In this document: piece after piece, positions 48,291 to 60,400 of the stretch
How positions within the stretch are numbered: the stretch's first letter is position 1
Layout: every line of letters starts with the position of its first letter
Assembly: GCF_023278565.1 (NCBI RefSeq)
Contig: NC_064679.1
Location: forward strand, 3,658,001 to 3,722,000
Origin: Colletotrichum lupini
Lineage: Eukaryota > Ascomycota > Sordariomycetes > Glomerellales > Glomerellaceae
Reading direction: 5' to 3'
Length of the DNA stretch: 64,000 nt
Notes under the pieces: generated by a model
The model's database searches: none
Seen by the model: only the letters and a program-made list of their open reading frames with translations
What the model was told of the DNA's origin: nothing
Translations under genes and position numbers: made by a program

Positions 48291-50265
48291 GATTAGCACG
48301 ATTTAGATTCTTATATCTAACATTCCAGTCTGGTTTTGACCTATTCATTGCTCATGACTTCATATTTTCGGCCTCATTGTGTCTGCCATGCTGGAACCTA
48401 GTTATACGCGTGTATGACAACCATTCTAGCGTCAAAGTATTATTTCCGCTCTGTTCGGACTTTCTGAGAGGGCGCATCAGCTTAACCTCATTAAAAACAA
48501 GATGTCATTCATTCACTTGCAGACAGTTCAAGCCGTCATTTGCCCCCCCAGCCCTTGCAATCGCAATCTCAGATGCCAAAGGCGGCATTGAAGTGCCGGC
48601 GCGGGGAAGCCCTGTCCAACTAGTGATGAATTCGACATTCCTCCGAGCTCTAAACAGCTTTCTTCGCCCCTTGTTTGTCCTCTACAGACGACTCATCTCA
48701 GCTTATTCGAAAATTGTATAGCGAGCAGCCAGTCGGTCCCATGGTCTAAAGTCACATTATCAGAAGCTATTTCAATCCGCCTCCTCTTAGGACGCCTCGC
48801 CTCGGCAAGCCACTTTCACTTGAATTATCAACTCACCACAGAGGCGCAGGCGGCGGCGGCGCCCCGAACTCCTCCCCTCCCCCGATGCTTCCCCCGATGC
48901 AGGAACTCGTCCTTGGCCACACCCTGACTGACCTCCGAGTGCAACCTCGCAACACCCCCGGAATAACTTGGACTGAATACCACCCCTTTTCCCTCCCCGC
49001 CCGCCCCCGCAATCCCCGGATTTGCAGCAGTCCACAAGCGGGGTTTGGGGAGAGACCACCTCCCTATCCAAGTTCCTAGCAGAGCCGATCACCTAGCAAC
49101 CGCTGCGCCGTACCGTGCCTGGCCGAATCTTGGAGGGGGATCTCGAGACAGTGACGTGGGTGTTCTGCAGTTGTCTTAAGACGGAACAGACAATTACGTG
49201 AGATGAACCGCTCTCGTCCGCTCATCGCTTGCTGGCCATGCGGCTGGGAAGTGACGGATAGGCCTGTCTACTTACAAGCTTCCCCGCAACTTTAAGCCAA
49301 TGTCACATCGGTCGAGATGCCTCCATGTCCGAGTTGGCCTTGTGATCGGCCGAAATTTTGCGGGCCAGAGCGGAGGGAGGAACTTGGGGAGGTTTGGGCA
49401 TTATATGTGCTCGTGTTAATCGACTGGGTCTTGGCGTGATATGGTATGGGCTGAGGAGCTGTCCGCCGTTGCGAGTGAATACTCTAGGCGGAAGCGTATG
49501 TCGGAGCCGGTCAATGGCCTAAGGAAATGCTAGCGGAGGTTGTCTGCTACCACCTAAAGGTTCGTCTCATGCTTTGGTCCCATGAAGAAACGTCTAGTTG
49601 GACGTCTCTGAGCCCAACTTTGAGGGGGGTTCATCCTTGGTCTGATGTGGTTCAAGTCAGCGTGATGCCCTCCACCACTCTTCAACCCCCTTGCTGAGGT
49701 AAACAGACATACGTACAGCCACATCATCTGAATCAAGTTTCCCGACCTCCAAACGTCTGTCTCCCCCGTGGGTTCTCCATCCGGCAAAGTCGCCGATGTT
49801 GGCCAGTTCCCTTTGGGGGACGTGACATCCGTCTGGGGTTGCTTTACAATGCCGCGATGAACCATCTTGGCGAAAGCCTCCTCGCTTGCCCTCAACGGCC
49901 AACCCCGCTTGGAGCTTCGTCCACCCTCGTTGTTGTTCTTCGGCATCATGTGAAATTTGGAGATGCACTTCTAGAGGTAAGCAAGAGGAGAGACATCGAA
50001 AAATATGGGAAAGGAAGAATGCGGGTAGTAGTTTGCGGGGTAGAGGACCATGATGGGCTCCTGACGTTGGCAAGGTATCGATGCAATGTAGGTTGAAAGA
50101 GTAAAGGGTAATCAGACAAGAGAAGGGACGGAAAACGATCTATATAAACCCATCGTCATCCCCAGATGTCGTGATCAACCCTTCCAATTGCACAACATCA
50201 CCAGCTCAGATCACTTACACTACCAAGCCCATATTCACCCGTCTCAAAACGACCAATCAGTCAAC
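48291..50265. other. Intergenic region upstream of the CFEM gene
   Basis: About 2 kb. Frames at 48787-49092 and 49554-50073 (minus strand) have no domain or splice structure and are not called. A TATA-like TATATAAA lies at 50140-50147, about 120 bp before the CFEM start, and could be its promoter. Confidence 0.5.
50140..50147 (+). promoter_or_regulatory. Possible TATA box of the CFEM gene
   Basis: TATATAAA 119 bp upstream of the start codon, a reasonable distance for a highly expressed fungal secreted-protein gene. Confidence 0.45.
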
Positions 50266-50829
50266 ATGCAGTTCACCACCGTCGCCGTCGCCTTCTTCGC
50301 CAGCCTCGTCGCTGCCCAGGACCTTTCCACCCTCCCCGACTGCGCGGTATGAGACACCTCATCTCCTCCAGTGCCCCCTTCGTTTTGTCTACCTCAAGAC
50401 AGATTTATAGACAGACGACTCTTGGTGTTTCCAAGTTCGAACCATGTGGCTAACGAGAAGAACCTATGATATCCAGCGTCCCTGCTTCGTCGACAACTTC
50501 CCCATCTCCGGCTGCACTGACCAGACCGACTTCGCCTGCATCTGCGCGTGAGTTCTTGCCCCTGTTTGGAACCCCCTCACGAGCCCATTCACTAATATGT
50601 GCTGGATACCATCTAGTTCCTCCGCGTACAACAGCGCCGTGACCACCTGCGTCCTAGGTGCCTGCGAGCTTACCGACGCGTAAGTGGACATTCCATTCCT
50701 CTCTATGCCTCTATCTCCCCGAATGGAGGCAGGGATCAAGCGTTTCCGAATACTGACTTTTGGGCTCCCAGTCTTGCTGCCTCTTCCTGGGCTCAGGCCA
50801 CCTGCGCCGCTGCTGGCGTCCCCATCTAG
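50266..50829 (+). CDS. Small secreted CFEM-domain protein
   Basis: Four exons: 50266-50346, 50477-50547, 50617-50679 and 50772-50829; 90 aa. Signal peptide MQFTTVAVAFFASLVAAQ, then eight cysteines (26, 30, 40, 48, 50, 62, 67, 83) in the CFEM pattern, including TDFACIC with the Asp that can bind haem iron in Candida Csa2/Rbt5. There is no Ser/Thr-rich tail or GPI-attachment tail, so it should be freely secreted. CFEM proteins serve in haem/iron capture, and some are effectors or surface proteins of plant pathogens. Three introns in 273 coding bases is a lot. Role here is unknown. Confidence 0.8.
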
Positions 50830-52097
50830 AGTGTGGAACTCGAACAAATTCCCACTTTCTGAAGCTAGCCACGGCTTCAAATCCGACTTGGAGGAGGTCA
50901 TGAGTGGAAGGGAGATGGGGGAGGCAGGGGAGAAGTTTTTGTTGTGAAGTGTACATATTCAGTGTGTGGACCACAACTCCAACTTAGTACATATATGCGA
51001 CGCAGAATGAGGAAAAACCATTGTTAGCAAATATCCGTTTCATTGATTGTGAGGCATGAAAAGCTGGATCTGAATGGCTGGTGTATCGAGGGTTGGGATT
51101 GGCAGGGGGAATGCCTTCACAGGCACGCAAAGGGGGATTGCTTTTCAACAAGCATCGTCCGCTGTAGTCGATGGCCGAGCGGTATGATTCTGGCTTTCGT
51201 TAGCTAGGGGTTGTATGTTGGCTCACGGTCCTCCATAATGCCATGGATAGCTTGTTTTTTCTGGTCCTTTTTTTTTCGGTTCCTTGTGTATACTACCTCG
51301 TATTCACCATGATGTATCTAAACCCATACACTCACCACCCTTCTCAATGTCACACGCTATTGAGTTTCATCCGGCCAACTTATTTGGAAAATTGTTGTGA
51401 AAGAGAGACGGCGTTCTCGGGACTTCTTTTTTTGACTTCCTTGGAAATTGTGAGATTTGCTCAGGACCATGTTTATTCATGAGATGATGTAGTAACCTAT
51501 GGCAGCTCATCGGGTCCTGAGGTGAGGAGAGGTATATAATCATGCTTGGATCTGGAATCCAGAAGGCCGGCTCGCTGATGACAGCACCTTTGAGCACGTG
51601 CTTGGTCTTTCAACACGTCACGATCAAAGGAGATTGGTCGGTCTGCTCTGCTTGGTTATACGCGAAGTCGTCAATGTCTCAAGTGGGAAGAAACGGCTCT
51701 CGGCCTAGATAACTGTGAAACATTGCCCTCTTAGCGATGTCGTTGGTAAAATATGGACACTTGCCTAGAAGACGACAGAGGCCATACAGATACGGAGCCC
51801 AGAACATGACAGAGATTCACCCCATGTATCACGGACGAGCAGCATAAAGTGGGAAAAGATTCAGATCACATTTAGTGCGGGAAGCGCCTGTTATCGACAG
51901 TGATCTAGAACATCTCGTCTGAAGCTTCGGCCGTCTAATGGAGACAGAAAAAAAAAGCATAAAAAGTGAGCACAAGCATGCTCTAGCGAAAGCAAAAGCC
52001 CCATGTGACGAACCCGTAAACGCCAGTCATTAAAAGCTGATGTAAAGCTTTCTAGGATTTCATTGTTGCTCCATATTTGCCAAAGACCAAGTCTTGC
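50830..52097. other. Convergent 3' region between the CFEM gene and SDS23
   Basis: About 1.3 kb, no gene supported. Frames at 51243-51482 and 51367-51597 lack any recognisable domain. Confidence 0.5.
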
Positions 52098-53680
52098 TCA
52101 TCGACGTGAGTCAAGGCTCGGTCTCGACGAGTCGAGACTTGGCCGCATGGAGCTGCTGGAGCTCCTGCGACGGCGCGCTCGCTGCTCGCCCGGGTCCGAC
52201 GGCCGCAGTCCCGACGACTTTGCAAACATGTTCAAGATGTCGGTCAACGAGATGACACCGGTCAGACGGCCGGAAAGATGGGCGCCTGGCATGGCCGCGG
52301 CAGGTACAACGTGCGAAACCTGAGTCGGGAGAGGCGACTGAGGCGCGGAACCAATGCCCGGCACCAGTACTGACGACGTTGTGGGCGCCAACAAGGGAGT
52401 AGCCGGTGCGGACGGAGACGGAGACGCCGATTCAACAACCCACATGCGATGAGACTGGGTGGCCACCAGCTTTGCTACAGTGTGCGCCAGCGTCGAGTAC
52501 GGGTTCACGTAAAAGACCGGGAAAGAGTCGCGGCCGTGCTCGACGCCGCGCTCGCCTAGGATGACAGAGATGAAGTGCATGCAGGATTGCTTGAGCAATG
52601 GCGCGTCGGCGGCATTCGTCAGATGCTTGACGTCTACGGTTGAGATGTTTCCAACAACATTGTGGCCATTGTCAATAACAGCCACACTCGTCAGACCCTC
52701 GGCGTTCATGAGCGCCAGGGCGTCTCCTAGAATGCTGTCGGAGCTACAAAGCATTAGTTCATGTCGCAAGCTAGCAAGAGGAGAGTTTTCTTACTTGACG
52801 GAGACGATTTGCTGCGTGCCGATGCCAAGATCGCGCAACAGGACAGGGTATAATCTGTCGATGGCGGGAAAATTGATGCCTTCGTTCCAGAAGAACTCAA
52901 TGACCTTGAGCTGAGTGAGGATGCCAATTACGTCGCCCGAGGGGTTTGTGACCAGAACGCGGTGGATGCCGCTGCCAAACACTTCGATGGCCCGTTCCAG
53001 TGTCTCATCAAAGGGCAAGGTGATGAGTGACTCCTTGCGGCAAAGCGGCTGGATATCTCGTAGGGCTATACGGGCTCCCGTCTGGGCCTTGTTCACGATT
53101 TCGTCGTACAGGGGTACCTGCTCCTCGTCGGGCCTGGCGAGTCCTACAACTACAAGAAGATATGTGTTTAGGTCATTGTAGTCAAATGTTGAAACAGCGG
53201 TTTTGGACGATGCATCTTCTCGGATCAGAACGACGTTGGACGGGCTGTGTTTGACAAGAGTCTACCACAGCGTTAGTAAAAGATACAAAGCACTTGAACA
53301 AAATGGGAGGGAGAACGCACCATCGAGGCCTCCTCAACACTGGTGTCCAGAGTAACCCATCTGAAGTCATCTTGGGCAACGAGCTCGTTGACCGAGATAT
53401 CGCGCCAGTCGCGGCCTGCAAAGCGCGGGTTCGAGTGCTTGTTGGCGGCAGGTGGATGGTTGAGGAGATCCTGTACAGCAGCTTGGGTGAAAGAGGGATG
53501 TCGCTGGGCGCGAGGCGAGCCAGGCGCATTTCTCAGATTTTCGGCGAAGCTCTGACGATGGGTGTGGACGTGGGTGGTCTTGTGCAGGCTCGTCTGGGAG
53601 GGAGTTCGCTGAGGGACAGCAGGAGGTGAGGTTATGATGGCTTCGTCATTGTGTGCCCCGGACGTCGGTGTTGCGTCCAT
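52098..53680 (-). CDS. SDS23: CBS-domain phosphatase regulator Sds23
   Basis: Three exons: 53680-53321, 53261-52795 and 52743-52098; 490 aa. A disordered N terminus with [14 protein letters not shown] leads to [20 protein letters not shown] and then paired CBS domains ([73 protein letters not shown]). A Pro/Ala/Ser linker lies inside the last CBS repeat and the tail is [20 protein letters not shown]. In fission yeast Sds23/Moc1 inhibits PP2A-type phosphatases and links nutrition to mitotic entry and mating. AMPK gamma subunits share the CBS folds but not this N terminus. The Arg/Ser tail looks like a kinase target. Confidence 0.9.
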
Positions 53681-56600
53681 GACTTAATTCAATCGGGAGA
53701 TGTTGGTGCAACCTAGTATGGGACGGTCTACTCGGGATGTTGTAGCAAGATGGGCAGAACGATCGAGGGCGGGGTTTCGATGGTGGTTGGCGACTTGCTA
53801 TGTTGTTGCTGCAGTTTAGTGTCTTGCTGTCTAGAAGCTCGTGATATTGGCTAAGCCTGAGTCTTCCTCAATGAGCGATGCCTTTTCACTTTGCAAAGCC
53901 GCTTCTTTTGTGGTGGCTGAGGGGATTGTTGACGAGGCGCCGAGAGATGAAGAAGTCAATGGTCGGCTGATTGCGCCCGAGAGCGACGGTTGCCCAGCCT
54001 GGGGCCGGGGAAGTTGCACCGCCTTACGTAGAGCTATGGATCGCAATTGAGGGGCTGCAGTGATCTGACGGATCCCAAGGTGGCAGGGGAGGCGAACTTG
54101 ACATGCGCTTTCAACGGGGTGTTCCACGGCTCTCCTGGATATGGTATTCTATTGGTTGAAATGTGATTTGACTCGTGCAGAAGACGCTGAAGTCTTCGAA
54201 CGTCGCGATGCTGGGATGATGGAGTACCTAGCGAGATGGCAGTGTGGTTTGAACTATGTGTAAAAGGTCTCAAGAGATTTCTGTTCCGGCAACAGCCAAC
54301 AACTCGACAACGACGAGACTGAGGCGGGGAAAGAAAAAAGAAAAGAAGCAAGATGAGGGGTTGCAGCTACTGGACCTTACCTTAGGTACCTTAGCTAGGT
54401 ACCTCCCTAAGGTAGTTACCTTCGCCTAAGGCGAGTGAAGCATCATGACAGGCGCTGGGGAGGACGTTGGCAAAACTTAGCCACTACACAACGGGGTTAC
54501 GTACCCCGGAGACGTAACCCCAGGGATGTAAACAGCGCCGGCGGGGAGTTTTTGGGTGCTGAACGTTAGAATGGACTGAGGTTGTCTAGACTAAGGTATG
54601 TACAAGTGTAGGCAAGGAATCTGTCCGCTACCCCTCCTTGGACAGGTATGTTGGCAGACCGGGTTCTCATTGGCTATGTCTTCTCCCCATACCCCATAAG
54701 CCAGATAACCCCCCCTTCCGCATACTTCGCTCAAATACATACCTGAAATATCTAGATGCATTCTAATGATGTCGGACTGGTACATACCTATACCAGATAT
54801 AGGAAAGTTGGGACTCGGTCGCGACTAATGTTAATCACAGATGAAGGATTCTATGCAAGATCCATTTGCCGTTTCGTCTCTTTCTTGTCGGCAGCCACCT
54901 GCAGCCACCTTATGTAACTCCAGCACCATTGTAAGCAGTCGCTTACTTTTTGATTTGTGCCTGGGCCATGATATTTGTATTCAGACGGGCTTCGTATATT
55001 GTATGTGGCCGGATATCTCGCCGTACCGTCTTGACTTTCAGCCAGAGAAAGGGCCGTCCCTTGATGCATCGCCCCTCATCTGTGACTAGGGAAATGTGTC
55101 CAAGCCTACTAACCTCAGGGACGCTGGTTGGCAGGCACAATGGTAGAAACAAAGGGACTTGTCCGCAATACGGCATGTACAGCCATTTTTACTCGTCTTT
55201 CATGATAGGGCAGCCGGAAGCTTGGACGAAAACGTGAGTGCCTCAAGATAGGAAGCTCCTTGCTTGTAGAGAGCTTCTCGGCTTCATGCAACATATCTTG
55301 ACATGGTGAAGCTTGCCAGCGGGCTTTTCTTTCTTTGTGTTATTTCCTCGGCAGAGAATTTTCATGGCTTCTCATCATTTGTTCGCGTTCTGCTACTGTG
55401 GACAGGTTCCATCTTAGTGTTTGGCCAAGATGCTTTGATACTTACTGATTGTGTTTGGCAATTGGTAGGTGGGTTGATGCGAATTGAACACCAATGGAGT
55501 GGGATAGCCATCAGTCTACCTAATCAACGTGATGCTACCTTAGTAATCAGATGATAAATCATAGACATTGCTCTTTTGAAATTGTATCGTCACCATGTCT
55601 CTTGGGTAGAGTTTGGCATTTTGGGGCATACCAGCCAACGGTTTACTTGGTAACAAACGGCTTGGAAAGAAATCGATGAGTGTTGCTCTCTCTGCGCGTC
55701 TGCGTGCCTGTGCACTGGAGGGCCAGGTACCTTGATCAAACGTTGACCCTGTCGGTGGAGACCAATCTTCACATGCAACCACAGCCAGTCAAAAGCCCAA
55801 TTTACTAACAAATTATTTTATACGTACACACGACGGGACGTGACAATGTACTGAGCCCGTAAGGTACCGTTGGCACTTACACCGCAGAACCCCTCCCATC
55901 CGTCACCCCTCCTCCCCTCCCCAAGCCGGGGCCAGGGCGGGCAGACCACCGACAGCCCAGGACAGCGCGTTTTCGTGCCTTGAGTTGCTGATAATGCCGC
56001 CCCGTACGTAGCACCGCGCCAGCACGGGTACAAACCTCGCAGCGACACCACCTCAACAAGGTAGGTACCTACTATGTAAGGTACCTAGGTAAAGTGACCA
56101 CGGACGGCCTGACGCCGGACGGGAGGGACGTACAGGTGGAGCCCACCCTTTAGCAACAGCCCCGCCAAAAACCTGCCAAAATTATTGTCATTTTTTGCAG
56201 GTTTCCCCTCCACGACAGGAAGACCCGAAGAAGACCCCCAGTCCTGGTCCCTCACCATCGCGGGCTTGCTGCCTCACTTTTTTGACTCCCGCATGTTTCT
56301 TTGTTTTTTTTTTCCCTTCCCTTTCGACCCAAAAAAAAAAACCTCCCTCCACCACCCGAACCGTGCCTCTTGAAGCACAAGAAATCTCATTGCGATCAGT
56401 CCCTTCTTCCAGAAAACGACTGCATATACCCGCCCTCCTCCATATCCTCGTCCGACACGCGTTCGCTTACTTTGGCGCACCAAGACTGGGAAAAAATTAA
56501 GGTCCAGAGACATTGAGCCACCGAAAAGGGTAAAAAAGTACCCCTCAGAACAAAACATAACCCGACGCCGACTCTTATCCGCCTCTCCCCCGCGTATACC

Positions 56601-56751
56601 CTACCTCTTTTTCGACAAGCTTTGCGCCCCCGACAACCTCACACCGCCCCGGCTGCGCTGTCTTGGGGCTGGTAATTAATTAATCTGCAAAAATCCAGCA
56701 GACGACTCGACAACAAACCACCACCATCTCCTCCCCGTCTCAGTCGCAAAT
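53681..56751. promoter_or_regulatory. Divergent promoter region of SDS23 and KAP121
   Basis: About 3 kb without a supported gene. It has dense ACCTTAGGTACCT-type clusters at 54373-54420 and 56059-56092, the latter holding the palindrome GTAGGTACCTAC also found at 9277. A T-run followed by an A-run lies at 56301-56341, and the stretch before KAP121 is C/T-rich. Confidence 0.5.
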
Positions 56752-59700
56752 ATGTCTGTTCTCCCCCCAGACGTCCACGCAGAGCTCTCGCAGCTGCTGC
56801 AAGCTCTCCAATCTCCAGACAACTCGGTTCGATCGCAGGCCGAAGACCACCTTCAAAATAACTGGACAGCCACCCGACCCGAGGTTTTGTTGATGGGTCT
56901 TGCTGAGCAGATTCAAGTCGGATCTGATGCTTCGGTACGCTCTTCCACCCTGCACCTCATGCCTCCGCCTCTACCTACCCTCGCCATTCCTGCGCATGTA
57001 AACACGCACGCTCTTCTGGCCTCCAGCTAACCGCGCCACTTTGCTCACCAGATACGCTCCTTCGCCGCCGTTATTTTCCGAAGAATCGCCTCCAAGAGCC
57101 GCAAGAATGACCGCGGCGAGTTGGTTGATATGTTTTTGTCCTTGTCTCAGGACCAGGCTGCCGTCATCCGCCAGAAGCTTCTCGAGAGCCTCGGTGGTGA
57201 CTTCCAGCGTGCCGTGAGAAACAAGATCAGTGACGCTGTCGCTGAAGTCGCGAGGCAATACACCGAAAACAGTACGTCGACACCCACATTCTGTTTCTTC
57301 ATGCTTTGGGACGTTCCGAGCCTAACACCATGGCAGATGATTCCTGGCCCGAGCTGCTGGGCGGTCTCTTCCAGCTTAGCATAGCGCCCGACGCCGAGAA
57401 GAGAGAGACGGCGTTCCGCGTCTTTGCCACGACTCCGGGTATTATTGAGAAGCAGCACGAGGACACGGTTATCCAGGCCTTCCAGAAGGGTTTCAAGGAT
57501 GATTCCGTTCAGGTAGGAGAATTCCCATCCATTCGCCATCATTATCAAGCCGGCTGACTTTCATCAAGGTGCGTCTGGCCGCCATGGAGGCGTTTGCGGC
57601 CTTCTTCAGGAGCTTGGGAAAGAAGGCGCAGCCCAAGTACTACCCTCTTATTACCGATGTTCTCAACATCATGCCGCCTATCAAGGAAAGCCATGACTCT
57701 GAGGACCTTAGCAGCGCCCTTGTCGCTCTTATTGACATGGCCGAGACCGCGCCCAAGATGTTTAAGCCTCTCTTCGGCAACTTGGTCAAGTTCAGTATCT
57801 CTGTTATCCAGGACAAGGAGCTCGATAACCTTTGCCGCCAAAACGCTCTTGAGTTGATGGCCACTTTTGCCGACTACGCACCGTCACTGTGCCGCAAGGA
57901 CGAGACCTACACAAACGATATGATCACACAGTGCCTCAGTCTCATGACTGACCTTGGCGAGGACGATGACGATGCGGCTGATTGGCTGTCATCTGACGAT
58001 GTGAGTGATACTTTTGGTCTGTCCAGAATTTGCATCATTGGAGTACTGACACTTCTCTAGCTGGATCAAGAGGAAAGCGACCAGAACCACGTCGCTGGAG
58101 AGCAGTGCATGGACAGACTCGCCAACAAGCTTGGTGGCCAGACCATCCTGGCACCGACCTTCAACTGGCTTCCCCGCATGATGACCTCTATGGCCTGGAG
58201 AGATAGACATGCGGCTCTGATGGCCATCTCCGCCATCTCTGAAGGCTGCCGGGAGCTGATGATCGGTGAGCTCAGCCAGGTTCTCGACTTGGTTGTTCCT
58301 GCGCTCAAGGACCCGCACCCCCGTGTGCGCTGGGCTGGTTGTAACGCTCTTGGCCAGATGAGCACTGATTTCGCGCCCAAGATGCAGACCGACTACTACG
58401 ACCGTGTTCTCAAGGCCATCATCCCGGTCCTTGACTCTCCCGAGGCTCGTGTCAAGTCGCACGCCGCTGCTGCCCTCGTCAACTTCTGCGAGGAGGCCGA
58501 GAAGTCCATTCTGGAGCCTTACCTCGACGAGCTCCTGTCTCACCTCTTCCAGTTGCTCCAGAACGAGAAGCGCTACGTCCAGGAGCAGGCTCTGTCAACC
58601 ATCGCCACCATCGCCGACGCTGCTGAGGCTGCTTTCTCTAAGTACTACGATACCCTTATGCCTCTGTTGGTCAGCGTTTTGCAGAGAGAGAACGACAAGG
58701 AGTTCCGCCTTCTCCGCGCCAAGGCTATGGAGTGCGCTACACTGATCGCCCTGGCTGTCGGCAAGGAAAGACTTGGCCAAGATGCTATGACTCTCGTCCA
58801 GCTCCTTGCCTCCATCCAGCAAAACATCACCGATCCTGATGACCCTCAAGCGCAGTACCTGATGCACTGCTGGGGCCGCATGTGCAGAGTCCTCGGCCAG
58901 GAGTTCCTTCCCTTCCTGCCCAACGTCATGCCACCTCTTCTCGAGCTCGCCAGCGCCAAGGCCGACATTCAGCTCCTGGATGACGACGACCAGGTCGAGC
59001 AGATTCAGCAGGAGGATGGTTGGGAACTCGTCCCCCTCAAGGGCAAGATGATTGGAATCCGGACTAGCACGATGGAGGACAAGAACATGGCCATTGAGCT
59101 GCTTGTTGTGTACGCTCAGGTACTCGAGGGAAGCTTCGCTCCTTACGTGGCCGAGATCATGGAGAAGATTGCCCTCCCTGGTCTGGCCTTCTTCTTCCAT
59201 GACCCCGTCAGATTCATCTCGGCCAAGTTGGTGCCTCAGCTTCTGAGCTCCTACAAGAAGACGTACGGTAGCCCATCAAACGAGCTCGCCGGGCTTTGGG
59301 CTGCGACCGTGGATAAGCTTCTCGAGGTGTTGACCGCGGAACCTGCGATTGATACTCTTGCCGAGATGTATCAGTGCTTCTACGAGTCTGTCGAAGTCGT
59401 TGGCAAGGAGTGCCTCACCGCCGATCACCTATCTCGCTTCATTGACTCAGTCCACTCTGCCATCGAAGACTACAAGGACCGTGTTGCCCAGCGTCTTGAG
59501 GACAAGGAGGGCCTCCCGGCTGAGGATGCAGAAGACGAAGCCGAGGACGTTTTGTTGGCTATCGAAGATGACCAGACCCTCCTGTCTGATATGAACAAGG
59601 CCTTCCACGCCATCTTCAAGAACCACGGTGCCGCCTTCCTCCCGTCATGGGAGCGCCTGCTTCCCACGTACGAGGGCTTCCTCAAGTCGGAAGACCCTAC

Positions 59701-60400
59701 CCAGCGCCAATGGGGTCTCTGCATCATGGACGATGTGCTGGAGTACTGCGGCACCGAAAGCCAAAAGTACGCCAACCTCATCACCCAGCCCCTGGTTGAT
59801 GGTTGCAGGGACTCATCGCCCGCCATCCGCCAGGCCGCGGCCTACGGCATTGGTGTGGCAGCCCACCGCGGCGGTCTTCCTTGGGCTCAATTCCTGGGAG
59901 GCGCCCTGCCTTTCCTGTTCCAAGTGACGCAGGTTCCCGAGGCGCGGAGTGAGGACAACGTCTACGCAACGGAGAATGCTTGTGCTGCCATTGCCAAGAT
60001 TCTTCACTTCAACGCCGGCTCAGTTCAGGACCCCAACAACATTGTGGCTCAGTGGATCGAGACTCTTCCCGTCACAAATGACGAGGAGGCCGCACCCTAC
60101 GCCTACGCCTACCTGGCAGAATTGATTGACAAGTGAGTAAATCTCCAAGACGTGAGTAGTCAACTATGACTGATACTAATTTGTGAATTCAGGCAACATC
60201 CGGCTGTCGTTGGCCAGGCTGGCAAGATTTTTGTGCTCACTGCACAGGCTCTGGAGGCAGACTCTCTGGCGGGACAGACTGCAAGCCGCGTAGTATCCGC
60301 CATCAAGTCTCTTCTGTCCCAGGCAGGTGTGGACCCCACGCCGCTGCTTCAGCAATTCTCGCCCGAATCTCAAAGAGCGATCACCTCGTACTTTTCTTAG
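56752..60400 (+). CDS. KAP121: Importin beta-3 (Kap121/Pse1, importin-5 family)
   Basis: Seven exons: 56752-56934, 57052-57271, 57337-57512, 57569-58000, 58061-60132 and 60193-60400 (six blocks listed are all coding blocks; six exons in total if no further intron lies inside them). The sum is 3,291 nt, 1,096 aa, close to yeast Kap121 (1,089). HEAT repeats run throughout; conserved stretches include LSQLLQALQSPDNSVRSQAE, IRSFAAVIFRRIASKS, HPRVRWAGCNALGQMSTDFA, an acidic loop DLGEDDDDAADW and the C-terminal QQFSPESQRAITSYFS. Kap121 carries ribosomal proteins, Pho4, Spo12 and other cargo into the nucleus using Ran-GTP. It lacks the Kap123 signature. Confidence 0.9.

Noticed and set aside
48145..48348. 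Minus-strand frame over the tRNA
   Set aside because: It is the reverse complement of tRNA-Glu and a poly-C run.
49554..50073. Minus-strand frames of 131 and 138 codons
   Set aside because: Two overlapping frames of similar length, neither with a recognisable family or splice structure.
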